Below, piece after piece: positions 1 through 7,395 of a stretch of DNA of 35,098 bases (position 1 is its first letter; every line of letters begins with the position of its first letter). The position numbers were made by a program, and so were the translations under genes. The stretch comes from an uncultured Verrucomicrobiota bacterium (lineage in GTDB: Bacteria; Verrucomicrobiota; Verrucomicrobiia; Limisphaerales; UBA9464). The stretch covers positions 1-35,098 of the forward strand of contig CAIWAH010000340.1 of assembly GCA_903910585.1 (NCBI GenBank). The letters run 5' to 3'. The notes under the pieces were generated by a model, which saw only the letters and a list, made by a program, of their open reading frames with translations, did no database searches and was not told the origin of the DNA.

Positions 1-968
1 CCAAGGCGGTGAACCCGACGTTTCTGGCCGTCCATCCCGGCGGGAAACTGCTCTACGCGGCGAACGAAGTTGGCGAATGGAATGGCAAGCCCGGCGGCTA
101 CGTGACGGCCTACCGGATTGATTCCGCGACCGGCAAGCTGGTCGAGCTGAACCGCCAGTCGTCGGTGGGTGGTGGTCCCTGCCACCTCAATGTGGACGGC
201 ACCGGCAAAAACGTGCTGGTGGCGAACTACGGCGGCGGATCGGTCGTGGTGCTGCCGATCGCAGACGACGGCTCGCTGAAGCCGCACACCGCCTTCGTTC
301 AGCATGTGGGTTCCAGCGTGAATCCAGCCCGGCAGAAAGAGCCGCACGCGCATTCGGTCAACCTGTCGTTGGACAACCGGTTCGCGTTCGTGGCCGATCT
401 CGGCACCGACAAGATCCACACCTACGCCTTTGATGCCGCCGCTGGTTCCCTGACCGCCCGGCCGGAATTGGACGTCGTGCTGCCCCCGGGCTCGGGGCCG
501 CGGCATTTCGCGTTTGGTCCCAAGGGTGCCCGGGCCTACGTGATCAACGAAATGCTTCAGACCCTGGTCAGCCTGCGCTACGCCCCGAAGACCGGAAAAC
601 TGACGGTCCTCGATTCGATCTCCACGCTGCCGGACGCCAAGCCGGTCGAGGGCAACTCGACGGCTGAAGTGCGGGTGCATCCCAACGGGAAATTCGTCTA
701 CGGCAGCAACCGGGGGCACGATTCGATCGCGGTGTTCGCCGTGGGGCAGGGGGGCAAGCTGACCCCGATCCAGAATGTCCCGGTCGGCGGCCGGACGCCG
801 CGGAACTTCAATTTTGATCCCACGGGCAAGTTCCTGTTCGCCGGCCGCCAGAGCTCGGATTCGTTCGCGGTGTTCACCGTGGACGGCAAGACCGGTCAAC
901 TGACCGCGACCGGGGAGACCTATCAGGTCGGGGCTCCGGTTTGCTTCCGGTTTGCGCCGGCGCAATAA
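1..968 (+). CDS. Lactonase-family beta-propeller protein (6-phosphogluconolactonase-like), 5' end outside window
   Basis: The reading frame is open to the first base of the window. The GTG at position 9 is an internal valine rather than a credible start, because the translation begins inside a propeller blade (NPTFLAVHPGGKLLYAANEV). About 320 residues are visible against roughly 340-390 for the family, so only the N-terminus, perhaps with a signal peptide, is missing. Repeated blade motifs are clear: HPGGKLLYAANE, HAHSVNLSLDNRFAFVADLG, GPRHFAFGPKGARAYVINE, HPNGKFVYGSNRGHDSIAVF and TPRNFNFDPTGKFLFAGRQS. This is the PF10282 lactonase pattern of a seven-bladed propeller. Known members hydrolyse 6-phosphogluconolactone in the pentose phosphate pathway, but many paralogues in environmental bacteria have unknown substrates, so the lactonase activity is a family inference. 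No convincing terminator follows the stop codon. Confidence 0.88.
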   Translation, partial: KAVNPTFLAVHPGGKLLYAANEVGEWNGKPGGYVTAYRIDSATGKLVELNRQSSVGGGPCHLNVDGTGKNVLVANYGGGSVVVLPIADDGSLKPHTAFVQHVGSSVNPARQKEPHAHSVNLSLDNRFAFVADLGTDKIHTYAFDAAAGSLTARPELDVVLPPGSGPRHFAFGPKGARAYVINEMLQTLVSLRYAPKTGKLTVLDSISTLPDAKPVEGNSTAEVRVHPNGKFVYGSNRGHDSIAVFAVGQGGKLTPIQNVPVGGRTPRNFNFDPTGKFLFAGRQSSDSFAVFTVDGKTGQLTATGETYQVGAPVCFRFAPAQ

Positions 969-1102
969 AGCGGCGGAGTGGGGGCGATTCCCCGCTGGTC
1001 CACCCAACGGCTGCGATTTGGACCGGCGTTAGACTCCTGAATATCCGTGGATTCCGGGTGTTTCGGTGACTTGGCTGGCTGGAGTCTTGGCAATTCCCGG
1101 CC

Positions 1103-1123
1103 CGTGACTAGCTTCCGGTCACG
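1103..1123. promoter_or_regulatory. Small inverted repeat just upstream of the CotH-type gene
   Basis: CGTGAC (1103-1108) and GTCACG (1118-1123) form a perfect 6-bp inverted repeat around a 9-base spacer and end 6 bases before the ATG at 1130. It could be an operator half-site pair or an mRNA hairpin that limits ribosome access. No SD sequence is seen before this start. A 6-bp repeat can occur by chance in GC-rich DNA, so the function is speculative. Confidence 0.2.
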
Positions 1124-1129
1124 ATTCTC

Positions 1130-4100
1130 ATGAGCCAAATTCGTCGCTGGTTGTTCCTTGCTGCCTGGGCCCTTGCCGTGGGGAGTTGGGCGTTGTCCGC
1201 CCAGGTCCTGTTTCCAGAAGGGGCGGACTGGCGATACCTGAAGGGCACCGCACCGGGCTCGCAGCCCGACACCACCGCGTGGCGGGGACCAAGCTTTGAC
1301 GACAGCGCTTGGGCGGTCGGCAAGGCGACGTTTTACTATGGCGACCCGTTTTCGGGAACGGAACTGCCTGACATGCGGAACAATTACACCACGGTGTTCC
1401 TGCGTCGGCAGTTCACGGTCGCCAATCCCGGTGACATCAAGTCGCTGATCCTGCGGGCCGCTTGCGATGACGGGTTCATCTGTTGGATCAACGGACGGGA
1501 AGTGATGCGTTTCAACGTCCCGGCGGGCGAAGTTCCCTACAACGGCACCACGGGCTCTCCGGTCAACCCGGACCCGGCGGTATTCAACGACTATCCGATC
1601 GGCAATCCCCAGACGCTGCTGGCCAAAGGCGTGAACCACATCGCCGTCCAACTGGTGAATGCCAACCTTGAAAGCAGCGACATCGTCTGGGACGCATCGC
1701 TGGTCTTTGAGGGCGATTTTGACGCTCCGGTGATCAGCAGTCTGACCCCGGGCAATGGCGCCGCGGTGCGGGACCTGTTCGCGATCGAGGTCAACTTCAG
1801 CGAACCGGTGCGTGGAGTCGAAGCGGCGGACCTGCTCATCAACGGCCGGGCCGCAACCAATGTGGTGGAAATCACGCCGGGTCAGTTCGTGTTCAGTTTT
1901 CCCAAGGCGGCCGCCGGCAATGTGAGTGTGGCCTTCCGGGCGGCCCACGGCATCACGGACCTCGCCGGCACACCGCATCCGTTTGCCGGTGCGGCCTGGA
2001 GCTACGTGGTCGATCCCACCATCGTCGCCCCGGGCCTGATCATCAGCGAGTTCATGGCCGACAACGGGGGCGTGATCCGCGACGAGGACGGCGACGAATC
2101 GGACTGGATTGAACTCTTCAACAGCTCGGGCCAGAGCGTGTCCCTGTTCGGTTGGTCACTGACGGACGACCCGGCCAACCTGACGAAGTGGCGGTTCCCC
2201 AATCTCACACTGGGTGCCGGCAACCGTCTGGTGGTCTTCGCCTCTGAGAAAAACCGGTCCGCGACGACCGGGCGCCTTCATACCAACTTCCGGCTCAGCA
2301 ACGGAGGGGAGTTTCTGGCGTTGGTGAATCCCTCGGGCGAGGTCGAGTCGGGATTTGCTCCGGTCTTTCCATCCCAACGCCGCAACGTGAGTTATGGGCG
2401 GGCCAACGGTGCGCCCAATGTGCTGGGCTTCTTCTCGGTGCCGACGCCCGGAACGGCCAATTCCTCGAGCGGCGCGGGTTTCGCTCCGGAGATCGGGTTC
2501 TCGATGAAGGGGGGCACCTACCAAGCGGACTTTTCGCTGAGCCTTTCGCTCAAGACCCCGCAGGCAGATGCGGTCATCCGCTACACGCTGGACGGATCGC
2601 TGCCGACGGAGGCGTCGCCGCTGTATTCGTCGGCCATTGCGATCAGTTCGTCGGTGATCGTTCGGGCCCGCTCCTTCGCGCCGGGACTGCTCCCCGGGGA
2701 TCCCCGGACCGAGATGTATCTCAAACTGGAAGGCTCGACGCCGACGTTTGCGTCAGATCTGCCGGTGATGATCCTCCACAATTTTGGCAAGTCCCGACCG
2801 CCGGCGGATGGCCAGCAGTCGGCCTATTTGCAGGTGTATGAGCCGGTAAACGGGGTGACCACCCTGACCAATCCGCCGACCCTCCGGACAAAGGTGGGCA
2901 TTGGTGCCCGGGGATCGAGCACGCTGGGTTACGCCAAGGTCAGCCTGAACCTCGAACTGCGGGATGATTTTGAAGGAGACGACGACCGGCAGTTGCTCGG
3001 ATTGCCGTCCGATTCGGACTGGGTGCTTTATGCGCCGAACAACTTCGAGCCGATCCTCATCCACAACCCATTCGCCCATAGGCTTTACCGGGATCTGGGG
3101 CGCTATTCGTCCCGGACACGCTTCGTGGAGCTGTTCCTGATCACCGACCGGGCCAACGGCACGGTCAGGTATCCCGGCACCTACGCCGGCATATACGTTC
3201 TCGAGGAGCGGATCCAGCGAAGCCCGGACCGGGTCGCGGTGGACAAGCTGGAACCCGAGCACACCAAGGCACCCCAAGTGACCGGCGGTTACCTGCTGAA
3301 GGTGGATCGCACCGGTCCAGGGGAAGGGGGCTTCTGGTCGGCCAACCAGGGAATGGTCTATGTCGAGCCGTCGGAAGCGGAAATCCTGCTGCCCGAGCGC
3401 ACGGCCCAGCGGCAATACCTGCAAGGCTACTTCGATTCGTTCGGCGGGGCGCTCTACGGCGCGAACTGGCGCAACCCCACCACCGGATACCGTGCCTACA
3501 TCGATGTGGACGCCTGGATCGACTACCACTTGGTCAACGTCCTGACCTTCAACGTGGATGCGTTGCGGCTCAGCGCCTACCTTTACAAGCCGAGGAACGG
3601 CAAGATCACGTTTGGGCCGCAATGGGATTTTGATCGCGCGCTCTACTCGACCGATGGGCGTGATTCCAATCCGCGTGTCTGGAGCGCGTCGAACGGTTCC
3701 GGCACGGACTTCTTCAATGAGACGACCCAGGCATGGTGGGGTCGCCTGTTCCAGGACCCCGACTTTTTCCAGCAGTGGATTGACCGATACCAGCAACTCA
3801 GGGCGAACGATTTCTCTACGACCAACCTCCATCGCCTGGTGGACCAACTCACTGGGGAGGTCCGAAAGGCACAACCCCGCGAGCAGTCAAAATGGGGCGG
3901 GTCCGCTCCGCCCCGCAACGGGTTCCAGGGGGAAATCAACTCACTGAAATCCTGGCTCTCGAACCGGGTCACCTTCATTGACAGCCAGTTTATCGCCCGT
4001 CCGACCAACAGCGTCCCGGGTGGGCGTTTTGAGGGCAGCATCAGCGTGCGCCTGACGGGACCCACCAACGGGACGATTTACTACAGCTTGGACGGAATTG

Positions 4101-6202
4101 ATCCGCGGGCCCCGGGGGGCACCGTGCGGGGGGGCGCGAAAGTTGCCGGGGCCGATCCGATCGTGATCTCGGCCAATGCACGCTTGATGGCACGGGTAAA
4201 CAACAATGCCCATACCGCCCGAACCGGGGCCGGGAATCCGCCGCTGGTATCGAAATGGTCCGGGCTGACTGCTGCCACCTTCTACAAGGTGATTCCGCCG
4301 CTCCTGCTCACCGAGATCATGTTCCACCCGGCGAATGCGCCTGCGGGATCGACCAACTCGGATTCCGATTTTGAGTTTGTGGAGCTCAAGAACTCCGGCT
4401 CGGACAATTTGAATCTCGTCGGATTTAACCTTTCGGGAGGAATTGGCTACGCGTTTTCGGCGACGAGTTCCGTTACCTTGTTGGCGCCGGGTGCACGAGT
4501 GCTGGTGGTGCGAAACCGGGCTGCGTTTTTGAGCCGGTATCGGAATGCCACCAACATTGCCGGTGAGTTCAGCGGAACATTGGCGAACGAGGGGAACCGG
4601 TTGGTTCTGAGCGGGCCATTGGGAGAGCCGGTCAGCGAGGTGACCTATGACGACAAATGGGCTCCTTTGGCGGACGGCGTGGGATTCTCACTGGTGGTCG
4701 GGGACGAGATGATTTCCCCGGAAGCCTTGAACGATTCCACCGCGTGGCGGCAGAGCGCTTCGCCGGGCGGTTCTCCCGGGCTCCCGGATGCGGTTCCGTT
4801 GGAGGTGAGTCCGGTGTTGGTAAATGAGGCCCTGACGCACACGGATCTGCCGTTGTTGGACTCGATTGAGCTTTTCAATCCCGGCGCGGCCCCAGCGGAC
4901 ATCGGTGGCTGGTGGCTTTCGGACGATTTCCGGGAGCCCAAAAAATATCGCATTCCATCGGGAACGGTTCTTTCGGGTGGCGGCCATTGGGTGGTGGATG
5001 AGTCGCAGTTTCGGGCGGGCGAAGCTGGCTTTTCCTTCAGTGCTTTGGGGGATGACGTTCACCTGTTCAGCGCCGATGCCGCCGGTGAATTGACGGGCTG
5101 GCACCATGGCTTTGAATTCGGCCCATCTTTCAATGGCGTGAGTTTCGGCCGGCACACCACCTCCGACAATCGGGAGCAGTTCGTGGCGCTGGCATCCCGA
5201 AGCCTGGGCTCCGCCAACGGCAGTCCCGCGATGAGCCCGCTGGCGATCACTGAGATCCATTTCGAGCCAACGCCCGTGGCCTTGGTGAACAATACCACCG
5301 ACCAGTTTATCGAGGTGCGCAACGCAACGCTGGCGCCCTTGCCGCTTTTCGATCCTGCCCATCCGACCAACTCCTGGCGGATTGGCGGCGGGGTTGAATT
5401 CAAGTTTCCTCCGGCGACAACGCTTCCGCCCGGAGGCTTCGCGATTGTGGTTGGCTTTGACCCGGGTTGGCCGACGAATCCTGAGGCAAGTTTTCGCACG
5501 CTCTTTGGTGTCCCTCAGGAAGTTCCTGTGCTTGGACCGTGGGAAGGCAACCTGAACAACGCAGGCGAATCCGTGGCCTTGCTGCGACCTGACGAGCCTC
5601 TGGACGCACCGCCGGCGCAGGCGGGCGATGTGCCCCGTGTGACCACGGAATTGATTCAATATTCGCCCAACGCTCCGTGGCCGATCGGCGCCGATGGAAC
5701 CGGCAACTCGCTGCAACGACGACGGAGTGTTCGTTTCGGAAACGATCCCGCCAACTGGCTGGCCGGTCCTCCCACTGCGGGCCGTCCAACCGATGCAAAT
5801 GACGTCATTGAGGTGGTGTCCGACCTCGATGGCGACGGATTGCCCGATGACTGGGAACGGCAGAACGGCCTGGATCCCCAATCGGCGGCTGGAAACCAAG
5901 GGGGAGCGGGTGATCCCGATGGGGATGGTCAGTCCAACGGCGATGAATATGTCGCCGGAACCAATCCTAACTCTGCGACCGATCGCTTTGCTGCGGAACC
6001 GCGAATCGCCTCGGGAAAGGTTGAGATCGAGTTCATGGCAATCCCCGGGCGCACATACGCCGTTTTGGGGCGCGATGGCTTGGATTCGCCGTGGCGGGTT
6101 GTGGCGACCGTTTCCGGCCCCTCTGCCCAACAACGCGTCAAGGTCTCGGAACCGCAGGCCGGCGCCACCCAGTTCTATCGGGTAGTGGTGACCGTGGATT
6201 GA
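1130..6202 (+). CDS. Secreted CotH-kinase / multi-lamin-tail-domain protein
   Basis: The product has 1690 aa with an N-terminal signal peptide (about residues 1-24, ending WALSAQ). Domains in order: a galactose-binding-like module (25-190); an Ig-like module with ALTPGNG-style motifs (195-295, seen as SLTPGNGAAV); a first lamin-tail domain from about 302 (LIISEFMADNGG, DWIELFNSSG); a chitobiase C-terminal-like module (456-530, YTLDGSLPTEASPLY); a CotH kinase-like domain (about 545-850) with GIYVLEERIQ and the typical FGPQWDFD stretch at 828-835; a second chitobiase-like module (IYYSLDGIDPRAPGG); lamin-tail domains from about 1058, 1229 and 1370; a thrombospondin-3/EF-hand-like Asp-rich segment from 1564 (DLDGDGLPDDWE); and a C-terminal beta module ending the protein. 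CotH kinases phosphorylate spore-coat or other secreted proteins. In Verrucomicrobia and Planctomycetes such architectures are usually cell-surface proteins of unknown substrate. Kinase activity here is inferred from family only. Confidence 0.9.
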   Translation: MSQIRRWLFLAAWALAVGSWALSAQVLFPEGADWRYLKGTAPGSQPDTTAWRGPSFDDSAWAVGKATFYYGDPFSGTELPDMRNNYTTVFLRRQFTVANPGDIKSLILRAACDDGFICWINGREVMRFNVPAGEVPYNGTTGSPVNPDPAVFNDYPIGNPQTLLAKGVNHIAVQLVNANLESSDIVWDASLVFEGDFDAPVISSLTPGNGAAVRDLFAIEVNFSEPVRGVEAADLLINGRAATNVVEITPGQFVFSFPKAAAGNVSVAFRAAHGITDLAGTPHPFAGAAWSYVVDPTIVAPGLIISEFMADNGGVIRDEDGDESDWIELFNSSGQSVSLFGWSLTDDPANLTKWRFPNLTLGAGNRLVVFASEKNRSATTGRLHTNFRLSNGGEFLALVNPSGEVESGFAPVFPSQRRNVSYGRANGAPNVLGFFSVPTPGTANSSSGAGFAPEIGFSMKGGTYQADFSLSLSLKTPQADAVIRYTLDGSLPTEASPLYSSAIAISSSVIVRARSFAPGLLPGDPRTEMYLKLEGSTPTFASDLPVMILHNFGKSRPPADGQQSAYLQVYEPVNGVTTLTNPPTLRTKVGIGARGSSTLGYAKVSLNLELRDDFEGDDDRQLLGLPSDSDWVLYAPNNFEPILIHNPFAHRLYRDLGRYSSRTRFVELFLITDRANGTVRYPGTYAGIYVLEERIQRSPDRVAVDKLEPEHTKAPQVTGGYLLKVDRTGPGEGGFWSANQGMVYVEPSEAEILLPERTAQRQYLQGYFDSFGGALYGANWRNPTTGYRAYIDVDAWIDYHLVNVLTFNVDALRLSAYLYKPRNGKITFGPQWDFDRALYSTDGRDSNPRVWSASNGSGTDFFNETTQAWWGRLFQDPDFFQQWIDRYQQLRANDFSTTNLHRLVDQLTGEVRKAQPREQSKWGGSAPPRNGFQGEINSLKSWLSNRVTFIDSQFIARPTNSVPGGRFEGSISVRLTGPTNGTIYYSLDGIDPRAPGGTVRGGAKVAGADPIVISANARLMARVNNNAHTARTGAGNPPLVSKWSGLTAATFYKVIPPLLLTEIMFHPANAPAGSTNSDSDFEFVELKNSGSDNLNLVGFNLSGGIGYAFSATSSVTLLAPGARVLVVRNRAAFLSRYRNATNIAGEFSGTLANEGNRLVLSGPLGEPVSEVTYDDKWAPLADGVGFSLVVGDEMISPEALNDSTAWRQSASPGGSPGLPDAVPLEVSPVLVNEALTHTDLPLLDSIELFNPGAAPADIGGWWLSDDFREPKKYRIPSGTVLSGGGHWVVDESQFRAGEAGFSFSALGDDVHLFSADAAGELTGWHHGFEFGPSFNGVSFGRHTTSDNREQFVALASRSLGSANGSPAMSPLAITEIHFEPTPVALVNNTTDQFIEVRNATLAPLPLFDPAHPTNSWRIGGGVEFKFPPATTLPPGGFAIVVGFDPGWPTNPEASFRTLFGVPQEVPVLGPWEGNLNNAGESVALLRPDEPLDAPPAQAGDVPRVTTELIQYSPNAPWPIGADGTGNSLQRRRSVRFGNDPANWLAGPPTAGRPTDANDVIEVVSDLDGDGLPDDWERQNGLDPQSAAGNQGGAGDPDGDGQSNGDEYVAGTNPNSATDRFAAEPRIASGKVEIEFMAIPGRTYAVLGRDGLDSPWRVVATVSGPSAQQRVKVSEPQAGATQFYRVVVTVD

Positions 6203-6332
6203 ACCTCCGGGATAGGCGGAACCGGTCGAAGTGCACGGGGAGGACGGACAGCACGGATTTGGCACTTCCCTACGAAATCCGATGGACCCTCGAAAAGGAT
6301 CTCGAACCGTCCAAAAAATCCAAAAAACGTTA

Positions 6333-6360
6333 TTGCACCGACCTTTGCAGTTGATACTTT
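6333..6360 (+). promoter_or_regulatory. Possible promoter for the rpsL-rpsG cluster
   Basis: TTGCAC (6333-6338) and TACTTT (6355-6360) are separated by 16 bases and lie about 50 bases upstream of the rpsL start. An A-rich stretch (CCAAAAAATCCAAAAAACG, about 6311-6329) sits directly upstream, as an UP element would. This is the most sigma70-like arrangement in the 206-base gap after the CotH-type gene, but the -10 match is only partial. Confidence 0.35.
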
Positions 6361-6409
6361 CTGCGCTCCCGTTGCCGACAAAAAACGGTAATCACGACAT
6401 TTTGGCTCC

Positions 6410-6802
6410 ATGCCGACCATCAATCAGTTGATCCGCAAGAAGCGGTCGAAGGTTAACTACAAGAGCAAAGCGCCGGCTTTGGAATCAGCGCCGTTTCGTC
6501 GCGGCGTCTGCTTGCAGGTGATGACCCGCACGCCGAAGAAGCCCAATTCGGCGATGCGCAAGGTTGCGAAGGTTCGCCTGACCAATGGTTTTGAGGTGAT
6601 TGCCTACATCCCGGATGAGGGGCACAACCTTCAGGAGCACTCGATTGTGCTGGTTCGTGGTGGCCGTGTTAAGGATTTGCCGGGCGTCCGTTACCACATC
6701 GTTCGCGGAACGCTGGACTGTGCCGGGGTTGAAAAGCGCCGGGTCAGTCGCTCGAAGTATGGCGTGAAGCGCCCCAAGGCGGCCAAGCCTGCTGGCAAGT
6801 GA
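6410..6802 (+). CDS. rpsL: 30S ribosomal protein S12
   Basis: The 130-aa product matches S12 along its length: the N-terminus [12 protein letters not shown], the decoding-centre loop [30 protein letters not shown] loop (here [20 protein letters not shown]) and the [16 protein letters not shown] segment, ending in the basic tail YGVKRPKA. The Lys positions linked to streptomycin resistance in other bacteria (KKPN and the loop before PGVRYH) are wild type, and the Asp of RVKDLPG that RimO modifies in E. coli is present. The protein sits at the A-site of the small subunit and controls decoding accuracy. It is the first gene of the str-type cluster and is followed 35 bases later by rpsG. No SD sequence precedes the ATG. 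Confidence 0.98.
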   Translation: MPTINQLIRKKRSKVNYKSKAPALESAPFRRGVCLQVMTRTPKKPNSAMRKVAKVRLTNGFEVIAYIPDEGHNLQEHSIVLVRGGRVKDLPGVRYHIVRGTLDCAGVEKRRVSRSKYGVKRPKAAKPAGK

Positions 6803-6814
6803 ACTGATTTTAGG

Positions 6815-6840
6815 TTAACCAATTTATTGCTCTTTGTATG
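6815..6840 (+). promoter_or_regulatory. Start-proximal element shared by rpsG and rpsJ (copy 1)
   Basis: TTAAC (6815-6819), eight variable bases, then TGCTCTTTGT followed directly by the rpsG ATG at 6838. The same layout with the same spacing precedes rpsJ (9596-9621, TGTTCTTTGT). Neither start has a purine-rich SD sequence. It may be an initiation enhancer or a promoter giving a near-leaderless transcript; the sequence alone cannot tell. Confidence 0.4.
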
Positions 6841-7311
6841 GCTCGTCGTCGCCAAGCTGAAAAACGCTCTACGCAACCTGACCCTCGCTTCAACAGTCCG
6901 CTCGTTGGGCGGTTGATCAACACCGTGATGCGCAGTGGCAAAAAGACGGTGGCTCAGAAAATTGTTTACGGAGCCATGGATGTGTTGGCGGAAAAGAATC
7001 CTGGTGTAAACACTTTGGACATTCTCCAGCGTTCTGTGGACAACGCCAAGCCGAGGATTGAAACCAAGGCGCGGCGTGTTGGTGGTGCCACCTATCAGGT
7101 TCCGATGGAAATCCCGGCCGACCGGCAGACTGCGTTGGCGATGCGCTGGTTGACCACCTTTGCGGATGCCCGGAAGGGTGTCCCGATGCGTGAGGCGTTG
7201 GCTGCCGAGTTGATGGACGCATTCATGGGGCAGGGGAGCGCGATTCGGAAACGAGATGACGTTCACAAGATGGCCCAAGCCAACAAGGCGTTCGCTCATT
7301 TCCGCTGGTAG
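6838..7311 (+). CDS. rpsG: 30S ribosomal protein S7
   Basis: The 157-aa product has the standard S7 length and motifs: MARRRQAEKR start, DPRFNSPLVGRLINTVMRSGKK, an NAKPRIETKARRVGGATYQVP core and the C-terminal helix with KMAQANKAFAHFRW. S7 nucleates assembly of the 30S head by binding the 3' domain of 16S rRNA and lies near the E-site. The gene follows rpsL by 35 bases in the usual str-operon order. Its start lacks an SD sequence and carries the pyrimidine-rich TGCTCTTTGT element instead. A terminator-like hairpin lies 26 bases past the stop codon, so transcription may be reduced before fusA. Confidence 0.98.
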   Translation: MARRRQAEKRSTQPDPRFNSPLVGRLINTVMRSGKKTVAQKIVYGAMDVLAEKNPGVNTLDILQRSVDNAKPRIETKARRVGGATYQVPMEIPADRQTALAMRWLTTFADARKGVPMREALAAELMDAFMGQGSAIRKRDDVHKMAQANKAFAHFRW

Positions 7312-7336
7312 AGCGAACATTTCAAACCCACATCTC

Positions 7337-7366
7337 GCCCCGAGGGCTTCCCGGGGCATTTTTATT
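7337..7366 (+). terminator. Rho-independent terminator-like hairpin between rpsG and fusA
   Basis: GCCCC (7337-7341), a GA bulge, GGG-CTT-CCC, then GGGGC (to 7357) make an 8-bp GC stem with a 3-base loop, followed by ATTTTTATT. It has the shape of an intrinsic terminator inside what is normally one operon. It probably acts as a partial terminator setting the ratio of rpsL-rpsG to fusA transcripts, unless fusA has its own promoter in rpsG or in the 29 bases that follow. Confidence 0.65.
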
Positions 7367-7395
7367 CCCCCGAAATCGCCAATCTTCCGTTAGAA

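Noticed and set aside
971..1002. Hairpin-like GTGGGG-GCGATT-CCCCGC after the lactonase gene
   Set aside because: Stem of six pairs including a wobble and no T tract; not enough to call a terminator.
923..1978. Minus-strand open frame of 351 codons overlapping the lactonase and CotH-type genes
   Set aside because: No recognisable motif and it conflicts with two well-supported plus-strand genes.
4688..6265. Long minus-strand open frame (525 codons) antisense to the CotH-type gene
   Set aside because: Composition is Arg/Gly/His-rich without domain motifs, and the plus strand has clear protein domains; it is a GC-rich shadow frame.
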